In this document: positions 34,284 to 42,274 of the stretch, in pieces
Layout of the letters: each line of letters starts with the position of its first letter
How positions within the stretch are numbered: position 1 is the first letter of the stretch
NCBI GenBank assembly: GCA_002898015.1
Contig: BDTM01000014.1
Location: 1 to 42,274 of the forward strand
DNA length: 42,274 nt
Source: a bacterium BMS3Bbin03
GTDB taxonomy: Bacteria > Zhuqueibacterota > JdFR-76 > BMS3Abin05
Direction of reading: 5' to 3'
Program-made: the position numbers and the translations under genes
Notes under the pieces: generated by a model
Told to the model about the DNA's origin: nothing
The model's input: the letters and a program-made list of their open reading frames with translations, nothing else
The model's database searches: none

Positions 34284-35900
34284 TTATTTCCGACCCGGAA
34301 TCCGGCAGCGGTCGATGATTTTTCTCATATTGCGTCCCAGAATGTTCCGTTTATCTTCCTCTGAAATATCGGCATAAGCGACCCAGCCAAATTGGGGGAT
34401 CGGGTCTCGCATGGGCGAATCCGTTCCGTAAATTACCTTTTCCGAACCTATTTCCCGAACCATAAATTCAATCACGCCGTTTGTGACGGAGGTGTACGTG
34501 ATTTCGCAATACACATTCCTGAATTGTTTTGCCAACCCAACGTGTTTCCGTGCCACTTCGTAGGACCATCCGGAATGGGCCAAAAGAAAGGAGATTTCGG
34601 GATATTTTGCGGCCAAAAACTCCATCTCAGCCACAAAATCCTCGGAGGGGTGCATCAAAGCAAAAAGTCGATGGGCATTCCCGTATTGAAACCACTTTTC
34701 ATAAGATTTATCGGAGTAGGGAACTTTGTTCCGGGGAAAATAGGGCTTCATCCCTTTCATCCCCAATGTTTCATAACAACGCTTCAATTCCGCGCCGGGG
34801 TCTGTCACGTAGAGTGGATTAATTGTGGCGTAACCGATGATCTGCCCGGGGAAATCGCGGACGGCCTGTCCGGTGACTTCATTGCCCCGCTCGGAATCGG
34901 TCCAGACTCCCGTCCAGGAACTGACGCACGTAACGGCCACCCCCACACGCTTGTTTCGATCCACCACGCCGGCCGCATCGGACTGAGGCATCACCGCAAT
35001 CACATTGTCCGAATGGCCTTTCTCGGCAATGTGCGCGTGTCCGTCGATCACTTCCATGTCGTCGATGGGAAGTCCCTTTCGGGCTTTTTCCAAAATCAGA
35101 TCTCCGCCGGGCGCAGCCTCATAATCCGGCGGAAATTCATCCAGATTGAGGAGCCGCATTAGATTTCCCGCTGCGATTTTACGCCGGTCGCTGTCATCGA
35201 TATCCGCATAATCGATAAACGCTTTTGCCGCACCCGGACTTTTTTCCATCATCTGTGTGCCGAACAAAAGCTGATCGACTTCCACCTTTTCGATCAAAAA
35301 TTCAATAATACGATTGGCCTGATAGGATGAAAATTCAACGTAAAGATTGATAAATTTCCGGAGCAGCGGCAGCAGGTAACGCGTCGACTCCCAGCGAACC
35401 GCCTGCAGAAGAATGTCCAGATTGGGATACGAAACAGCCAGCCATTCCACCTCTTCCCAGGTAATCTGGCGGAAAGGATCATATTGACCGGCATCGATCA
35501 GCAGCGGAATTTGAGCTTCCTGCAGGGCGCCCAGAAGATTACCCGCCGTCCGTTCGTTGAGCGCATATTTGTGCAGTTGCGGAAAAATTTTCACGGCCTT
35601 TACGCCGCGGGCGAGCATTTCTTCCACAAATTTTGATCCTTCCGGAGCTTCGCCGGTCTGATAAGGAAGTGCCACCCAACAGGGAATGAGGCGGGGATTT
35701 TGATCGCACACCTCGGAAACGATTTCATTTCCGACCGAGGGCTGCAATTCTTTGGCGAGATTTGAAAAGACCAATGCCGCATGAATCCCGCACCGTTTCA
35801 TGTCTTCAAGCATTTTTTCCACTGTCCACGGCGCCTCCGGATCTTTCACCGGCCACTTGCCGATGGAGGCGAAACTATCGATATATTTGATGGATTCCAT
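34284..35900 (-). CDS. Tandem amidohydrolase, N-terminal half lacking metal ligands
   Basis: The 538-residue protein consists of two amidohydrolase-2 (ACMSD-like) barrels in tandem, about 1-255 and 283-538. The second half has the metal motif IDGHAHI (His288, His290), MHPSED, LLAHSGW and YGTDSPMRDP, so it is probably an active metal hydrolase, decarboxylase or lactonase. The first half aligns by pattern but reads IDSFASI (Phe10, Ser12), IDAGQYD, LLQAVRW and FGTQMMEKSP, losing every ligand, so it is probably structural or regulatory. No signal peptide. AAAGG stands eight bases before the ATG. It is separated from the symporter by 700 bases. A lactonase role in sugar-acid catabolism is possible but unproved. 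Confidence 0.82.
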   Translation of the reverse strand: MESIKYIDSFASIGKWPVKDPEAPWTVEKMLEDMKRCGIHAALVFSNLAKELQPSVGNEIVSEVCDQNPRLIPCWVALPYQTGEAPEGSKFVEEMLARGVKAVKIFPQLHKYALNERTAGNLLGALQEAQIPLLIDAGQYDPFRQITWEEVEWLAVSYPNLDILLQAVRWESTRYLLPLLRKFINLYVEFSSYQANRIIEFLIEKVEVDQLLFGTQMMEKSPGAAKAFIDYADIDDSDRRKIAAGNLMRLLNLDEFPPDYEAAPGGDLILEKARKGLPIDDMEVIDGHAHIAEKGHSDNVIAVMPQSDAAGVVDRNKRVGVAVTCVSSWTGVWTDSERGNEVTGQAVRDFPGQIIGYATINPLYVTDPGAELKRCYETLGMKGMKPYFPRNKVPYSDKSYEKWFQYGNAHRLFALMHPSEDFVAEMEFLAAKYPEISFLLAHSGWSYEVARKHVGLAKQFRNVYCEITYTSVTNGVIEFMVREIGSEKVIYGTDSPMRDPIPQFGWVAYADISEEDKRNILGRNMRKIIDRCRIPGRK

Positions 35901-36058
35901 TGTGATGCCTTTCTGATCGTATCCGGTGCAGACCTGAAGCCGGCCGTGCCAACCGGATTTTTAAATCGCAACCACGCCCTTTGCAGGTGCGCTTTCAATT
36001 CCGCAGCAGACGAGCAAAAATCTTTCCTGAAAAAAACAGAGGGTTGACCGGTAATCCG

Positions 36059-38806
36059 CTAATGCGACTCCAGCCAATTGGCACCCACACCCAGATCGAC
36101 TTTTATGGACGTATTGAGATGAATGGCGCCTTCCATTTCTTCACGCACCAATTTTTTCATGAGTGCCACTTCCGATTCCGGCACTTCAAATACCAGTTCA
36201 TCGTGAACCTGCATGATCATCAGCGATTTCAGCGCTTCTTTTTTCAGGCGGTTGTGTATGTTAATCATGGCCACTTTAATCAAATCGGCCGCCGTTCCCT
36301 GAATCGGTGTGTTAATCGCCGTCCGCTCGGCAAATTCCCGCATACGCCGGTTTTCCGAATGAATCTCCGGAAGATACCGGCGCCGATTGAGCAGTGTGGT
36401 CACGTAACCCTTTTTTCTCGCCTCTTCGATGGTGTGCTGAATAAAATCCTGCACCCCCGGATATTTTGCAAAATAATTGAAAATAAACTGCTGCGCCTCT
36501 TCCGTGGAAATCTCCAGCCGGGAGGCCAGACCGTAAGGGCCCATGCCGTACATGATTCCGAAATTAATCTCTTTTGCCCTCCGGCGAAGGTCCGGCGTCA
36601 CTTCCTCCGGCTCAACACCAAACACCAGTGCGGCTGTCCGGGTGTGAACATCTTCATCATTTTCAAATGTGGCCAGCAGGTTCTCATCCCCGGATAAATG
36701 CGCCATGATCCGCAGTTCAATCTGTGAATAATCCGCATCCAGAATCACATGATCCTTCTTCCCCGGAATGAACGCCTTACGAATTTCCCGCCCCAATTCT
36801 GTTCGAATGGGAATATTCTGCAAATTCGGATCGCTGCTCGAAAGTCTTCCGGTGGCCGCAACGGTTTGATTGTAGGAGGTGTGCACGCGTCCTGTTTCAG
36901 GATTGATTAGTTTCGGTAAGGCATCGATGTAAGTGGATTTCAGCTTTGCAAGCTGACGGTACTCCAGTAACTTCTGCGGTATCGGGTGAATTTTTGCCAG
37001 TTCTTCCAATACGGAGACATCGGTTGAATAGCCCGTTTTGGTGCGCTTCGCCCTCGGGAGCTTCAATTTTTCAAACAGGATTTTGCTCATCTGCTGGGTC
37101 GAATTGATGTTGAATCGCTCCCCGGCCATATCATAAATTTCTTCTTCCAATTGATCAAGCTGTTTCCCCACCCGGACCGAAAGATCTTTGAGCAATTTCG
37201 TATCCAGGGCGACACCGTTCTTTTCGACGGTCACGAGAACGGTGACCAACGGCATTTCAACCTGCTTGAAAAGATCGTACAATTCTGCTTTTTTGAGCTT
37301 CGGCTCCAGAATATTGCGCAGCCGGAGCGTCATATCCGCATCTTCGCACGCATAAAAAGCGACCTTTTCAACGCTCACTTCCCGCATGGATAATTGATTT
37401 TTCCCCTTCCCGATCAAGGCACTCGTCGGGATTTTCCGGTAGTTTAAATATTCGAAACTGAGATTGTCCAGATTGTGCTGGTGACTGGAAGGATTGATTA
37501 AATAGGACGCCACCATGGTGTCAAAATCGACGCCCTGAACTTGAATGTCGAGCCGGGTCAGCGCGAGCATGTCGTATTTGATATTCTGCCCGCATTTCTT
37601 GAGCTGCGGATCTTCCAGCAGCGGCTTCAACGCTTCGACGACCTTTTTCAAAGGCAATCCTTTTTGATCCTTTTGCGAGGCGGACTGCATCGATTGAAAC
37701 AAGGGGCCGATCGAAACCGCATTTTCCCGCTCACCGGCGGCCACGGGAACGTAATAAGCCTCACCTTCATGCCAGGCAAAGGAAAACCCGACCAGATGCG
37801 CGCGTAAAGGGTCTATATGGGTTGTTTCAAGATCGAAGACAAAATCGGCTGCTTTTTTTAATTGAATGATTAAACCGCGCAGGGCCTCCCGGGTGGCAAT
37901 GGTTTTGTAGTTTTGGGCCAGTTCTTTTTTATTGGAAAAATAGCGGTCGATCAAACTTCTAAATTCCAATTGCTTGAAAAGTTCAATCACAGCCTCTTCG
38001 TTTCCGTTCTTCACTTTGAATTTTTCAACGTCGGTATCCACCGGCACGCGGGTATCGATTGTGACCAATTTTTTGGAAAGAATGCCGGCGTCGGCATATC
38101 GATCCAGCGCCGTCTTCCAGCGTTTCCCGGGAAGCGTCTCTTTAGCGGCAAGAATCTCTTCAAGCGTGCCGTATTTTTGCATCAGTGCTTTGGCGGCTTT
38201 TTCACCCAGTCCTTTTATGCCCGGAATATTGTCACTCGTGTCGCCCACAATGGCCAGATAATCGATGACCTGTTCCGGCCTCAACCCCCATTTTTTTTGC
38301 AGCCATTCTTCATCCACGATGTCGACGGCGTCTCCGGTATGCTGGGGGCGGTAAACTTTAATATGCTTGTTTACCAATTGAAAAAAATCTTTGTCCCCCG
38401 TCACCAGATAGCTTTCAATGCCCTTCTCTTCGGCCTTCCTGGCGAGAGTCGCGATCACATCGTCGGCCTCGTACCCGGGCACTTCGATAATCGGGATCCC
38501 GAGGGTCTCGATCACCTGCCGGATCCGGGGGAGCTGATCGGCCATTTCATCCGGCATTTTTTCCCGTGTGGCTTTGTATTCCGGAAATTGTTTATGGCGG
38601 AAGGTCGGTTCAGGCGTATCGAACACAACGGCGATGTAATCGGGGTTTTCTTCTTTTAATATTTTCAGAACAGATTGTGCAAACCCAAAAGCGGCGGATG
38701 TATCTTCGCCTTTTGAATTAATCAAAGGCCGCCGAATAAACGCAAAATAGGCCCGGTAAGCCAGATGAGAACCATCAATTAAAAAGAGTTTTTTCCGACT
38801 GCTCAC
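36059..38806 (-). CDS. polA: DNA polymerase I
   Basis: This repair and Okazaki-processing polymerase has 915 residues, normal length. The 5' nuclease domain is about 1-290 (LFLIDGSHLAYRAY, VFDTPEPTFRH, GYEADDVIATLA, VTGDKDFFQLV, GDTSDNIPGIKGLGEKAA). The 3'-5' exonuclease appears active: Asp325 and Glu327 (FDLETTH), NIKYDML, and the YACEDAD motif. The polymerase has motif A DADYSQIELR, motif B RRRAKEINFGIMYGMGPYG and motif C IMQVHDELVFEVPE. The start is GTG at 38806; the protein begins exactly where the family does. The gene stands alone between the amidohydrolase and the divergent DUF3467 gene; 35901-36058 holds nothing recognised. Confidence 0.97.
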   Translation of the reverse strand: MSSRKKLFLIDGSHLAYRAYFAFIRRPLINSKGEDTSAAFGFAQSVLKILKEENPDYIAVVFDTPEPTFRHKQFPEYKATREKMPDEMADQLPRIRQVIETLGIPIIEVPGYEADDVIATLARKAEEKGIESYLVTGDKDFFQLVNKHIKVYRPQHTGDAVDIVDEEWLQKKWGLRPEQVIDYLAIVGDTSDNIPGIKGLGEKAAKALMQKYGTLEEILAAKETLPGKRWKTALDRYADAGILSKKLVTIDTRVPVDTDVEKFKVKNGNEEAVIELFKQLEFRSLIDRYFSNKKELAQNYKTIATREALRGLIIQLKKAADFVFDLETTHIDPLRAHLVGFSFAWHEGEAYYVPVAAGERENAVSIGPLFQSMQSASQKDQKGLPLKKVVEALKPLLEDPQLKKCGQNIKYDMLALTRLDIQVQGVDFDTMVASYLINPSSHQHNLDNLSFEYLNYRKIPTSALIGKGKNQLSMREVSVEKVAFYACEDADMTLRLRNILEPKLKKAELYDLFKQVEMPLVTVLVTVEKNGVALDTKLLKDLSVRVGKQLDQLEEEIYDMAGERFNINSTQQMSKILFEKLKLPRAKRTKTGYSTDVSVLEELAKIHPIPQKLLEYRQLAKLKSTYIDALPKLINPETGRVHTSYNQTVAATGRLSSSDPNLQNIPIRTELGREIRKAFIPGKKDHVILDADYSQIELRIMAHLSGDENLLATFENDEDVHTRTAALVFGVEPEEVTPDLRRRAKEINFGIMYGMGPYGLASRLEISTEEAQQFIFNYFAKYPGVQDFIQHTIEEARKKGYVTTLLNRRRYLPEIHSENRRMREFAERTAINTPIQGTAADLIKVAMINIHNRLKKEALKSLMIMQVHDELVFEVPESEVALMKKLVREEMEGAIHLNTSIKVDLGVGANWLESH

Positions 38807-38923
38807 GTATTTTTTTTACCAGTTTAAATCGTTTTTATCTTTAACGGCATCGAGTAAAGTTTCGAGAAAAATAGACATTGTCTCTAATTTATATTAAAAG
38901 ATTTAAAAAATCAATTAATTTGA

Positions 38924-38952
38924 TTGACAAATTAGGATATTTTTTATATAAT
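38924..38952 (+). promoter_or_regulatory. Consensus sigma70-type promoter
   Basis: TTGACA (38924-38929) and TATAAT (38947-38952) are both perfect and separated by exactly 17 bases. Start of transcription would be near 38959, with a leader of about 20 bases holding AGGAGG before the DUF3467 ATG. This should be a strong constitutive promoter for the DUF3467-GH57 unit. Confidence 0.85.
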
Positions 38953-38979
38953 TTAAAGACTTAAAAAAGGAGGCACGGA

Positions 38980-39288
38980 ATGAATCAAAATCAACCCCAG
39001 CAAATCAATGTCGAATTAGGTGAAAAAGAAGCGGAGGGTATTTATTCCAACCTGGCGCTCATCAGTCATTCACCTGCCGAATTTGTCATTGATTTCACGC
39101 GAATGCTGCCGGGGGTGCCAAAAGCCAGGGTTTACGCTCGAATTATTATGACACCCCAACATGCAAAATCATTTTTGCAGGCATTAAAGGAAAACGTGCA
39201 CAAATACGAAGAACAATTCGGAGAAATTAAAATTTATGGGGAAGACCGAAACCGTTCATTCGGGTTTAAGCCCCCGTCAGAGAATTAA
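38980..39288 (+). CDS. DUF3467 family protein
   Basis: The 102-residue soluble protein matches DUF3467 by pattern: QINVELGEKEAEGIYSNLALISHSPAEFVIDF (about 8-39), RMLPGVPKARVYARIIMTPQHAKSFLQALKENVHKYEEQFG (about 41-81). The family is often described as small and of unknown function in diverse bacteria. A strong AGGAGG lies ahead of the ATG. It is the first gene under a consensus promoter and 20 bases before the GH57 gene. Confidence 0.85.
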   Translation: MNQNQPQQINVELGEKEAEGIYSNLALISHSPAEFVIDFTRMLPGVPKARVYARIIMTPQHAKSFLQALKENVHKYEEQFGEIKIYGEDRNRSFGFKPPSEN

Positions 39289-39308
39289 TCAAACACGAGG
39301 AATCACCA

Positions 39309-41048
39309 ATGGCAAAGAATAAAATTGGTTATTTCACATTTGTGCTCCATGCGCATCTGCCTTATGTGTTATCGCACGGCAAATGGCCCCATGGAATGGA
39401 CTGGCTGAATGAAGCCGCCGCCGAAACCTATCTTCCTATTTTAACTGCCTTAAATGAACTTCGCGAAGAGGGTATCGCCCCCAAAATGTCGATCGGCATT
39501 ACGCCTGTTCTAACCGAACAGTTGGCAGACGAGAGTTTTAAGACGGAATTTGAATCTTATCTTCATCAAAAAATCCAGGCCGCCATCGACGACCAGATCA
39601 CATTTAAAAAATACGGCAATCTACACCTGCATGAACTTGCGGTGATGTGGGAAAAATTCTACCGCAAGACACTTTCGGATTTTGTCGGGATCTATCATTA
39701 CGATCTGGTCGGCGCGTTTCGGGAGCTATCCGATGCCGGCTATCTGGATTTAATCACCTGCGGCGCGACGCACGGCTATTTTCCGCTTCTCGGTCTCGAT
39801 ACCAGCATTCAGGCCCAGGTCAAAACCGCCGTTAAAACGCATATCCGTCATTACGGAAAACCGCCGCGGGGCATCTGGCTGCCCGAAGCGGCTTACCGGC
39901 CCCGCTACGAATGGGTGCCGCCGGTCGAGTCTGCCCTCGGGAAAAAACCTTATCTTAGAAAAGGGGTGGACGAGTTTCTGAGTGAAAATGGGATCGAATA
40001 TTTCTTTGTCGATTCGGCGTTACTCAGAGGAGGCAAAGCGATCGGGGTTTACATCGACCGATTTGAAGCGCTAAAAAAGCTGTGGGCACAATTTGAGAAA
40101 CAAATCACGGTGCGGGAAGAGGACACGGAAAAATCGCCCTATGAAATTTATCTGGTTAGTTCCAATCCGGAGCTTAAAAAGCCGGTGGCGATTTTTACAC
40201 GGGATCCCAAAACCGGGCTGCAGGTCTGGTCGGGAGAATGGGGATACCCGGGCGATAGCTGGTATCTGGATTTCCATAAAAAACACTTCCCCGGCGGCCA
40301 CCGCTATTGGCGCGTCACGAGCCCCAAAAGTGATCTGGCCGACAAGGAAGAATACTCCGCCGAAAATGCCGACCGCCGTATTCCGGAAAATGCCGATCAT
40401 TTTGTCCATCTGATAAAGGACACACTGCGGGAACATCACGCGGCAACCGGCCGTATCGGTGCGCTGGTAGCGCCTTTCGACGCAGAATTATTCGGGCACT
40501 GGTGGTTCGAAGGGCCGAGATTCCTGAAAGCCGTTCTGGAAAGGCTGGCAAACGACGACGAAGTTCAGCTTGCAAATACGGCGGAAATTCTGGACAATAA
40601 GAAGCCCGTCGAAGTCATCTCCATTCCGGAGGGTTCCTGGGGTGAAGGCGGCTACCACTACATCTGGCTGAATGAAGACACAAGCTGGACCTGGTCCCAC
40701 ATTTACAATGCCGAAAAGCGGATGACGGACATCCTGTCCAAACTCGACTGGAAAAACAATCCTGAATTGCAGAACATCCTGAAACAGGCGGCCCGGGAGC
40801 TGCTGCTGCTTCAGGCGTCCGACTGGCAATTTTTGATCAGCACCTGGTCGGCAAGAGATTACGCCGAGATGCGTTTTGAAGAACACGTGCGTGAATTTAA
40901 TCGAATTGTGGATATTGCAGAAATTTATGCTCATTCCGGGACATTATCCGACGCGGATCGAATCTATGTGAATGATTCAAAAAAACGGGATTTTCTTTTC
41001 CCCGATCTCGAATTAAAGTGGTGGCAAAATTTGGAGTATCCCGTTTAG
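39309..41048 (+). CDS. GH57 1,4-alpha-glucan branching enzyme
   Basis: This glycogen-type branching enzyme moves alpha-1,4 segments to alpha-1,6 positions. It has 579 residues, close to GH57 branching enzymes. Markers are LHAHLPYV (13-20, His14 and His16), GIWLPEAAYRPRYEW (188-202, nucleophile Glu193) and APFDAELFGHWWFEGP (388-403, acid/base Asp391), followed by the helical C-terminal region with TSWTWSHIYNAEKRM and ASDWQFLISTWSARDYAE. No signal peptide; cytosolic storage-polysaccharide metabolism is likely. GAGG lies eight bases before the ATG. Confidence 0.92.
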   Translation: MAKNKIGYFTFVLHAHLPYVLSHGKWPHGMDWLNEAAAETYLPILTALNELREEGIAPKMSIGITPVLTEQLADESFKTEFESYLHQKIQAAIDDQITFKKYGNLHLHELAVMWEKFYRKTLSDFVGIYHYDLVGAFRELSDAGYLDLITCGATHGYFPLLGLDTSIQAQVKTAVKTHIRHYGKPPRGIWLPEAAYRPRYEWVPPVESALGKKPYLRKGVDEFLSENGIEYFFVDSALLRGGKAIGVYIDRFEALKKLWAQFEKQITVREEDTEKSPYEIYLVSSNPELKKPVAIFTRDPKTGLQVWSGEWGYPGDSWYLDFHKKHFPGGHRYWRVTSPKSDLADKEEYSAENADRRIPENADHFVHLIKDTLREHHAATGRIGALVAPFDAELFGHWWFEGPRFLKAVLERLANDDEVQLANTAEILDNKKPVEVISIPEGSWGEGGYHYIWLNEDTSWTWSHIYNAEKRMTDILSKLDWKNNPELQNILKQAARELLLLQASDWQFLISTWSARDYAEMRFEEHVREFNRIVDIAEIYAHSGTLSDADRIYVNDSKKRDFLFPDLELKWWQNLEYPV

Positions 41049-41078
41049 GGAAAGATAAAAAAGGTAACGGAAGCACCC

Positions 41079-41663
41079 TTGACAATAAAAAAGATTTTGT
41101 TTATGCCTTTGTATCTCAGCTTATTGCTGACGCCGGCTGCCGCACAAAAAGCGGAGATCGGCCTTTACGCCGGGCAGTGGCAGCCGCACGCCACCGAACA
41201 CCAGAAAACGGCCTCGCTGTTTTCGGGCAGTGCGCACACCACCCCTTATTTTTCTTTCAGTATAAGCGAATCGATGACAAAGACGTTTTTCCTAAAACAA
41301 ACAGTCGGGTACTGGCGTCAAAAAAAGGTCTCGGCAAAGGGAATCGACTCGGTCACCCTCATTCCCGTCACCCTTTCCGTCAAACATCGCCTGGTTCCGG
41401 ATGCCTTCTTCATGCCCTGTGTGACTTACGGGGCCGGGCTGGTTTTCGGGATTCCCCACAGTGACGCAGAATTCCCGGAAACCCTTTCCAATGTGATGGG
41501 TTTTGATATTTTCGTGGGAACAGGCTTCGACATAGCACTCCTCAAATCACTTGGTTTTCACGTGAATTTCTCTTACCACTACGTCAAATTTCCCTCCCCT
41601 GTCGGAGATACGGATGATTTTACCGGCCCCCGGGGAATTTTCGGTTTTTTCTTACGGTTTTAG
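41079..41663 (+). CDS. Small exported barrel-like protein
   Basis: The 194-residue protein has a signal peptide MTIKKILFMPLYLSLLLTPAAA, cut before Gln23. The start is TTG; the next ATG at 41103 would lose the two lysines of the signal. After it come alternating polar and aromatic strands (IGLYAGQWQP, PYFSFSISES, FLKQTVGYWRQ, VTYGAGLVFGI, FHVNFSYHYVKF) and a terminal FGFFLRF ending in Phe, as in outer-membrane beta barrels of about eight strands. I cannot name the family. It starts 30 bases after the GH57 gene and may be cotranscribed. Confidence 0.6.
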   Translation: MTIKKILFMPLYLSLLLTPAAAQKAEIGLYAGQWQPHATEHQKTASLFSGSAHTTPYFSFSISESMTKTFFLKQTVGYWRQKKVSAKGIDSVTLIPVTLSVKHRLVPDAFFMPCVTYGAGLVFGIPHSDAEFPETLSNVMGFDIFVGTGFDIALLKSLGFHVNFSYHYVKFPSPVGDTDDFTGPRGIFGFFLRF

Positions 41664-41678
41664 CCGAATGCGGGCTGC

Positions 41679-41827
41679 GTTACTGCCGGATGGCATCCTC
41701 TGCGGGGATAAATCAGGAAGATAATAGAGGGATTTCGCCCGCCTGCGGGGGCTTGGGATTTATTGGGAGAGATTCTTTTTCAACAGATTTACATCTGGTG
41801 TTACCGGATGCCATCCGCTTCGCGGAT
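41679..41827. repeat. Paired inverted repeats and hairpins
   Basis: GGATGGCATCC (41688-41698) and GGATGCCATCC (41806-41816) are reverse complements of each other. CCCGC/GCGGG pair near 41738-41749, and ATCCGC/GCGGAT (41813-41827) form a perfect hairpin with a TTC loop. No gene is inside; this looks like another small dispersed element. Confidence 0.5.
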
Positions 41828-42083
41828 TTGGAATTCAAGAATTGAAACGTTTTGAAAAACAGAATTGTTTAGGATGAAGTGGTTGTATTTTGAAAAAAAG
41901 GAAGTCCGCCTTCGGCCATTGGCGTCAACCTAATTGCTATTTAAGATTTTGTATACGCTGTATTTACAAATGGTTGTTTCGTATTTTCTACTATTCAGGA
42001 CAAATCTTGCTTTTCGGAAAACAAAAAAACAAAAATAACATGTCGTACCTAACGGCACTCAAAAAGACAAAGCATTTATGCGA

Positions 42084-42185
42084 CTACAAACATGTCGCAC
42101 CTAACGGCGCTTTCACTGTGTCGGCATCAACCTATTCAAAAATTATAAGTTACAACACAGCCCCAGCGGGGCGAAATGTTTGTAG
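42084..42185. repeat. Small inverted-repeat element
   Basis: CTACAAACAT (42084-42093) and ATGTTTGTAG (42176-42185) are perfect 10-bp ends. Near the right end GCCCC/GGGGC pair with an AGC loop (42160-42172). The left end carries ACATGTCGCACCTAACGGCGC (42090-42110), a near copy of 42038-42058. The open frame covering 41890-42210 is low-complexity repeat DNA and I do not call it a gene. Confidence 0.55.
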
Positions 42186-42210
42186 TACAATGATACTAAA
42201 ATCGATTTAA

Positions 42211-42223
42211 GTCCCGTAGGGAC
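42211..42223. repeat. GTCCC-GTA-GGGAC hairpin
   Basis: A perfect five-base stem with a three-base loop inside ATTTAAGTCCCGTAGGGACGA. I recall this string as a common dispersed repeat in environmental bacterial genomes. It is followed by AT-rich DNA to the window end with no feature seen. Confidence 0.5.
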
Positions 42224-42274
42224 GATATGTTTTTTATTTTTAAGAAAATTCTGCTAAATTCCAAATTTAAGTTG

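Noticed and set aside
34392..35162. 256-codon plus-strand frame over the amidohydrolase
   Set aside because: Antisense shadow without motifs or a ribosome binding site.
37913..38659. 248-codon plus-strand frame over polA
   Set aside because: Antisense shadow of the 5' nuclease and exonuclease domains.
41890..42210. 106-codon open frame at the right end
   Set aside because: Runs through direct and inverted repeats and has no domain-like composition.
1..42274. CRISPR array, rRNA operon or prophage
   Set aside because: No regularly spaced repeats, rRNA sequence or phage structural genes were seen.

Overview
The window reads as chromosomal DNA from a Gram-negative bacterium. The signs are a complete H+-translocating complex I, a Tat-type lipase-less exported lyase-like enzyme, a secreted glycosidase, a small outer-membrane-barrel-like protein and dTDP-rhamnose epimerase. 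Moderate GC, many small hairpin-rich intergenic repeats and the CAZyme content suggest the FCB superphylum (Calditrichota / KSB1-like), but no taxonomic marker here fixes this, so it is inference.

Region 1 (1-3600) is accessory. It holds an intact tRNA-Asn, a small GIY-YIG nuclease gene directly behind it, and partial tRNA-Asn copies on both sides in which an 11-nt stretch is replaced by a 16-nt palindrome plus one base. A 135-bp MITE-like repeat follows, then three minus-strand genes: DUF6544 protein, Dph6-like ATP pyrophosphatase and an unknown membrane protein.

Region 2 (3664-17408, minus strand) is a full 14-gene nuoA-nuoN operon in canonical order with short gaps and overlaps, encoding NADH:quinone oxidoreductase with the expected iron-sulfur ligands. 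NuoG is short because its C-terminal molybdopterin-oxidoreductase-like part is reduced.

Region 3 (17409-35900) is a carbohydrate region. A six-hairpin glycosidase is transcribed divergently from nuo and convergently with a ROK regulator. Upstream of the ROK gene, on the same strand, lie galT, dut and a secreted GH20-like enzyme. After a 540-bp repeat-bearing gap come rmlC, a cytosolic 780-aa glycosidase-like protein, a Gfo/Idh/MocA oxidoreductase, a Tat-exported heparinase II/III-like protein and an SSS sodium:solute symporter. A tandem amidohydrolase with a metal-ligand-less N-terminal half stands beyond a 700-bp gap. Together they suggest degradation, uptake and oxidation of a (probably uronic or amino) sugar polymer without a SusCD-like or ABC importer.

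Region 4 (36059-42274) has polA on minus and, divergent from it, a strong sigma70-type promoter driving a DUF3467 protein, a GH57 glucan branching enzyme and a small barrel-like protein. The right end (41664-42274) holds no convincing gene and is filled with hairpin repeats.
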